Assembly (NCBI GenBank): GCA_031315865.1
Contig: JALDRJ010000002.1
Coordinates: 1,648,001 to 1,712,000, forward strand
From: Nitrospirales bacterium
GTDB lineage: Bacteria; Nitrospirota; Nitrospiria; Nitrospirales; UBA8639
Length of the DNA: 64,000 bases
Direction of reading: 5' to 3'
Part shown: positions 61,023 through 64,000 of the stretch, piece after piece
Position numbering within the stretch: the first letter of the stretch is position 1
Layout of the letters: each line of letters starts with the position of its first letter
Notes under the pieces: generated by a model
The model's database searches: none
The model's input: the letters and a program-made list of their open reading frames with translations, nothing else
Told to the model about the DNA's origin: nothing
Program-made: the position numbers and the translations under genes

Positions 61023-62358
61023 AATGACGGATCTCCGGCTGCCTCCCCAAAATCTCGAAGCAGAACAATCGGTGCTTGGTGCGATTTTGCTCGATAACGC
61101 GGCGCTTAACCGTGCTATCGAGATTGTCTCGGAAGAGGATTTTTATCGTTCAGCTCATCAAAAACTGTACCGAGCGATGATGACGTTGTCGGAACAGAAT
61201 GAACCGGTCGATCAAATCACCTTGACGGAACACCTCAAGGGTATCGGTGAGCTCGATACTGTCGGAGGCGCCTCGTACATTGCTGAGCTGGTCCATATCG
61301 TCGCGAGTGCGGCGAATATCCGCTATCACTGTAAAATCGTTCACGATAAATCCATGCTCCGTGGGCTGATCCGTACGGCAACCGATGTGGCCACGCGAGG
61401 GTATGAAGGAACGAGCCCGACTGAGGAATTGTTGGATTTTGCCGAACGCGAAGTCTTTCGGCTGGCGCAGGGAAAATTAGGACGTTCCTTTCTGCCGGTC
61501 AGTGACATTATTAAAGAAAGTGTCGAGATTGTCGATCGTTTGTACAGTCGGAAGGAACGGATTACGGGAATCCCCACAGGGTACGCTAAATTAGATGACT
61601 TGACCGCTGGATTGCAGCCGTCCGATTTGATCATCATCGCCGGTCGACCGAGTATGGGGAAGACGAGTCTGGCGTTGGGAATCGCTGAGAATGCTTCGAT
61701 CAAGGCCAATAAAGTCGTCGGTATCTTTAGCCTGGAAATGTCGAAGGCGCAGTTGGTCTTGCGGATGTTGAGCTCGCAAGCCTTGTTGGATTCCCATGCC
61801 TTGCGGACCGGACAGTTGTCCAGTCAGGATTGGCAAGCCTTGACGAATGCGGCGACGCGGTTAGAAGACGCTTCAATTTTCATCGATGACTCGGGCAATT
61901 TAACCGTTCAGCAAATGCGGGGAAAAGCCAGGCGGCTCAAGGCCGAACATGGGCTTGATCTGCTCATCATCGATTATTTACAACTCATGGAAGGCCGTCG
62001 TGACTCCGAGTCTCGTCAGCAGGAAATTTCAGATATTTCCCGTTCCTTAAAAGCTCTGGCCAAGGAGTTGGATATTCCAGTGATTGCTTTATCACAGCTC
62101 AGCCGCGCCGTCGAGAACCGAAAACCGCCGGTGCCTGTTCTTGCTGATCTTCGGGAATCCGGCGCCATCGAACAAGATGCTGATGTGGTCATGTTCATTT
62201 ACCGAGAAGAAGTGTATGATCCAGATACGGAGGAAAAAGGGGTTGCCCAAATCCTCGTTCGGAAACATCGAAATGGCCCCATTGGCGAGCCGAGGTTGCA
62301 TTTTCATGAGCGATATGCTGCCTTTAGAGATCTTGAAGAGCATCGACAAGTCACTTAG
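61009..62358 (+). CDS. dnaB: Replicative DNA helicase DnaB
   Basis: 450 residues. The N-terminal primase-interaction domain begins RLPPQNLEAEQSVLGAILLD; the RecA-like motor has Walker A GRPSMGKT at about residues 212-219, Walker B LLIIDYLQLM, and the DnaB motif SQLSRAVENR...DLRESGAIEQDADVVMF. It unwinds DNA ahead of the fork as a hexamer. ATG at 61009 has AAGGAAGG upstream; the overlap with hisZ implies coupling. No intein is visible. Confidence 0.97.
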   Translation: MPVSEMTDLRLPPQNLEAEQSVLGAILLDNAALNRAIEIVSEEDFYRSAHQKLYRAMMTLSEQNEPVDQITLTEHLKGIGELDTVGGASYIAELVHIVASAANIRYHCKIVHDKSMLRGLIRTATDVATRGYEGTSPTEELLDFAEREVFRLAQGKLGRSFLPVSDIIKESVEIVDRLYSRKERITGIPTGYAKLDDLTAGLQPSDLIIIAGRPSMGKTSLALGIAENASIKANKVVGIFSLEMSKAQLVLRMLSSQALLDSHALRTGQLSSQDWQALTNAATRLEDASIFIDDSGNLTVQQMRGKARRLKAEHGLDLLIIDYLQLMEGRRDSESRQQEISDISRSLKALAKELDIPVIALSQLSRAVENRKPPVPVLADLRESGAIEQDADVVMFIYREEVYDPDTEEKGVAQILVRKHRNGPIGEPRLHFHERYAAFRDLEEHRQVT

Positions 62359-62426
62359 GGAGGGTGTGGAAGTTTTTGGTGGTGCTGTACTTTGTGCGAA
62401 TAATAAAAGGATAGTATGATACGAAT

Positions 62427-64000
62427 ATGTCTGGCTCTTCTCCTATGATGAGACGCGAGTGTGCTCGCCATGACCGATGTCATGTGACGTCATGGACACG
62501 TGTCTCGTTAGTATTCCTGGCCGCTCCTCTGCTTATCCTGTCTTGTGGTACCGCCCCACAAGGGAGTCTCCAAACGCCTGACGCGACTCCGGTTCAAACG
62601 TCTGCACCGATTCACCCTCAGGCCTACTATTATTTCTTGCGTGGCTACTTAAATGAATTAGCCAATGATCCCGATCAGGCGATTATTGAATATCACAAAG
62701 GGTTACGCGTTGACCCGGATTCCGTCTATCTTAGGATACGAATCGCGAGGCTCTATTTTTCCAACAGTGAAATGTCCAAAGCCGTTGAGATGGCTGACAG
62801 TATTTCAACCTCGAACGTGACGGACCATTCCGAGCTTTTCGATCTTGCGAAGATTTATGCGGGAACGGGCCATTCGGAGAAAGCTCTTGACTTGTTTGAC
62901 CGTGTGATCGAAGCCGCCCCAGACCAAGAGAAGGGATACCTCTCCAAGGGGATGCTTCTATTGGGGTTAAAGCGAACAGGCGAAGCCCAAGCGGTCTTGC
63001 AAGAAGCGATCGCCAACGTTCCCCGCTCGTCCTCTGCCTATTATTACTTGGGTGTTGCGGTGCACGAAGATGGCAAAACGGCGGACGCCACACAATACTT
63101 TGAAAAGGCCATAGAATTACAACCAGATTTTCGCCGAGCCTATCAGGGCTTAGGAACGCTCTATGAGAGACAGCAGCAGCTTGAGCATGCCAGCCGGGTG
63201 TACGGACGTTATTTGGAGGAGGTGAACCCGCATGACAAGGAGTTTCGCCTGCAATTGGTGAAGCTCCATCTTGAGACGCAGGCGTACGCCGATGCCTTGA
63301 AACAATTGGAGCTGATCATCAAAGATTATCCGGGTGATTTGAATGCCCAAGTCCGCGTGGCCCTTGTGTACGGTGAAATGGGGGATTACCAACAGGCTAT
63401 CGATAGGTTGACAGGTATTTTGAAAGCTCGTCCCAATGAACTCCGGGTGCGTGATTATTTAGGCTTGATGTATGAAGAAATGAAAGATTATGACCAGGCC
63501 GCAGAGATTTATCGTGAAAATTTGCGATTGAACCCCGATTTTTACGATAGCATCTTGCACTTGGGGTTTTTGTCCTATCGTCAGAAACAATTTTCAGAAG
63601 CCATCACTCGCTTGGAACATGCGAAGGCCATTCATCCTAAGCGTTCAGAGTCCTATTTGCTCTTGGGCCTTACCTATCTCCAGCAGGAGCAGTATGTGTC
63701 GGCTATCAAAGAGTTTGAAGAGGGCATTCAACAGGACCCCACCAATGCCGACCTTCATTTCAACCTGGGGACCGTCTACGATAAGTTGAACAGATTTGAT
63801 GACGTCGTTCTGGAAATGGAACGCACGTTGACCTTGGAACCCGAGCATGCTGACGCTCTGAATTACCTGGGGTACAGTTATGCCGACCGAGGAGTGAAAA
63901 TTGAGCAAGCCGTCGAGTTGACAAGACGCGCGGTCAAATTAAGACCGAACAACGGCTATTATATCGATAGTCTTGGATGGGCCCTGTTCAAGGTCGGTCG
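62427..64000 (+). CDS. TPR-repeat lipoprotein, 5' part (runs off right edge)
   Basis: The plus frame from 62427 is open to the window end, over 520 residues. A lipoprotein signal (VSLVFLAAPLLILSC) is followed by a long chain of TPRs, about twelve, for instance YLRIRIARLYFSNSEMSKA, SSSAYYYLGVAVHEDGKTAD and ESYLLLGLTYLQQEQYVSA. Such proteins act as outer-membrane or periplasmic scaffolds. Alternative starts are 62445 or 62448. AAAAGGATAGT lies better before a short upstream frame at 62416 than before 62427. The C-terminus is outside the window. Confidence 0.85.
   Translation, partial: MSGSSPMMRRECARHDRCHVTSWTRVSLVFLAAPLLILSCGTAPQGSLQTPDATPVQTSAPIHPQAYYYFLRGYLNELANDPDQAIIEYHKGLRVDPDSVYLRIRIARLYFSNSEMSKAVEMADSISTSNVTDHSELFDLAKIYAGTGHSEKALDLFDRVIEAAPDQEKGYLSKGMLLLGLKRTGEAQAVLQEAIANVPRSSSAYYYLGVAVHEDGKTADATQYFEKAIELQPDFRRAYQGLGTLYERQQQLEHASRVYGRYLEEVNPHDKEFRLQLVKLHLETQAYADALKQLELIIKDYPGDLNAQVRVALVYGEMGDYQQAIDRLTGILKARPNELRVRDYLGLMYEEMKDYDQAAEIYRENLRLNPDFYDSILHLGFLSYRQKQFSEAITRLEHAKAIHPKRSESYLLLGLTYLQQEQYVSAIKEFEEGIQQDPTNADLHFNLGTVYDKLNRFDDVVLEMERTLTLEPEHADALNYLGYSYADRGVKIEQAVELTRRAVKLRPNNGYYIDSLGWALFKVG

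Overview
The window looks like chromosome from a Nitrospira-type bacterium (phylum Nitrospirota). The main argument is a five-gene oxoacid:ferredoxin oxidoreductase cluster in the order forD-forA-forB-forG-forE (about 20.9-24.9 kb). This layout is known from reverse-TCA-cycle organisms such as Hydrogenobacter and is used by Nitrospira. Supporting points are a TAT-exported Rieske protein at the left edge, many small envelope lipoproteins, and several microaerophile-style Fe-S and peroxide genes. Base composition looks moderate (near 50% GC by eye), which would suit a lower-GC, possibly marine, Nitrospira lineage. The species-level idea is inference only.

Layout. 0-9 kb: 5' end of the Rieske gene (minus), a RIO/LPS-kinase-like protein, two overlapping lipoprotein genes (unknown plus DUF3313), a tandem universal stress protein, and a pqiA-pqiA-pqiB-pqiC lipid-transport operon in which PqiA is split in two. 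8.8-13 kb: secreted unknown, a PNPOx-like flavoprotein, a PagL-like lipid A deacylase, an Slp-family lipoprotein and a TPR lipoprotein. The last two are preceded by 11-bp-phased TGTTAC repeats that resemble OmpR/PhoB-family boxes. 13-20 kb (minus): a dense operon trmFO-xerC-hslV-hslU-argB, followed by a nicotinamidase-fold protein that has lost two of its three catalytic residues; cysQ lies just upstream.

20-32 kb (plus): the forDABGE cluster, a small unknown gene, tRNA-Asn(GTT), then divergent fdx and a complete isc operon (iscR-iscS-iscU-iscA-hscB-hscA-iscX) with a dyad operator beside the iscR promoter. The Fe-S-rich oxidoreductase and the Fe-S assembly machinery are neighbours. 32-41 kb: penicillin-binding protein 1A, a peroxiredoxin and a thioredoxin-like protein, a tandem QueD/PTPS fusion, then (minus) an operon perR-like - rubredoxin-less rubrerythrin - CCG-domain Fe-S oxidoreductase - DUF3501 - ErpA, with a 17-bp palindrome just upstream of the regulator. 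This looks like a peroxide/oxygen defence module and is the best candidate here for an incompletely described system. An SNF-family sodium symporter follows.

41-64 kb: a secreted unknown, a two-partner secretion locus (3097-residue TpsA adhesin with YDG repeats, including three near-identical 264-bp tandem units, plus its TpsB transporter), a double-domain ThyX-like protein with a downstream TPR gene, a small gene without an ordinary start codon, serC-serA, hisZ-dnaB (overlapping), and the 5' part of a long TPR lipoprotein gene that runs off the right edge.

Start codons were chosen by ribosome-binding site and family length where possible. Family names rest on motifs and protein character read directly; no database search was run.
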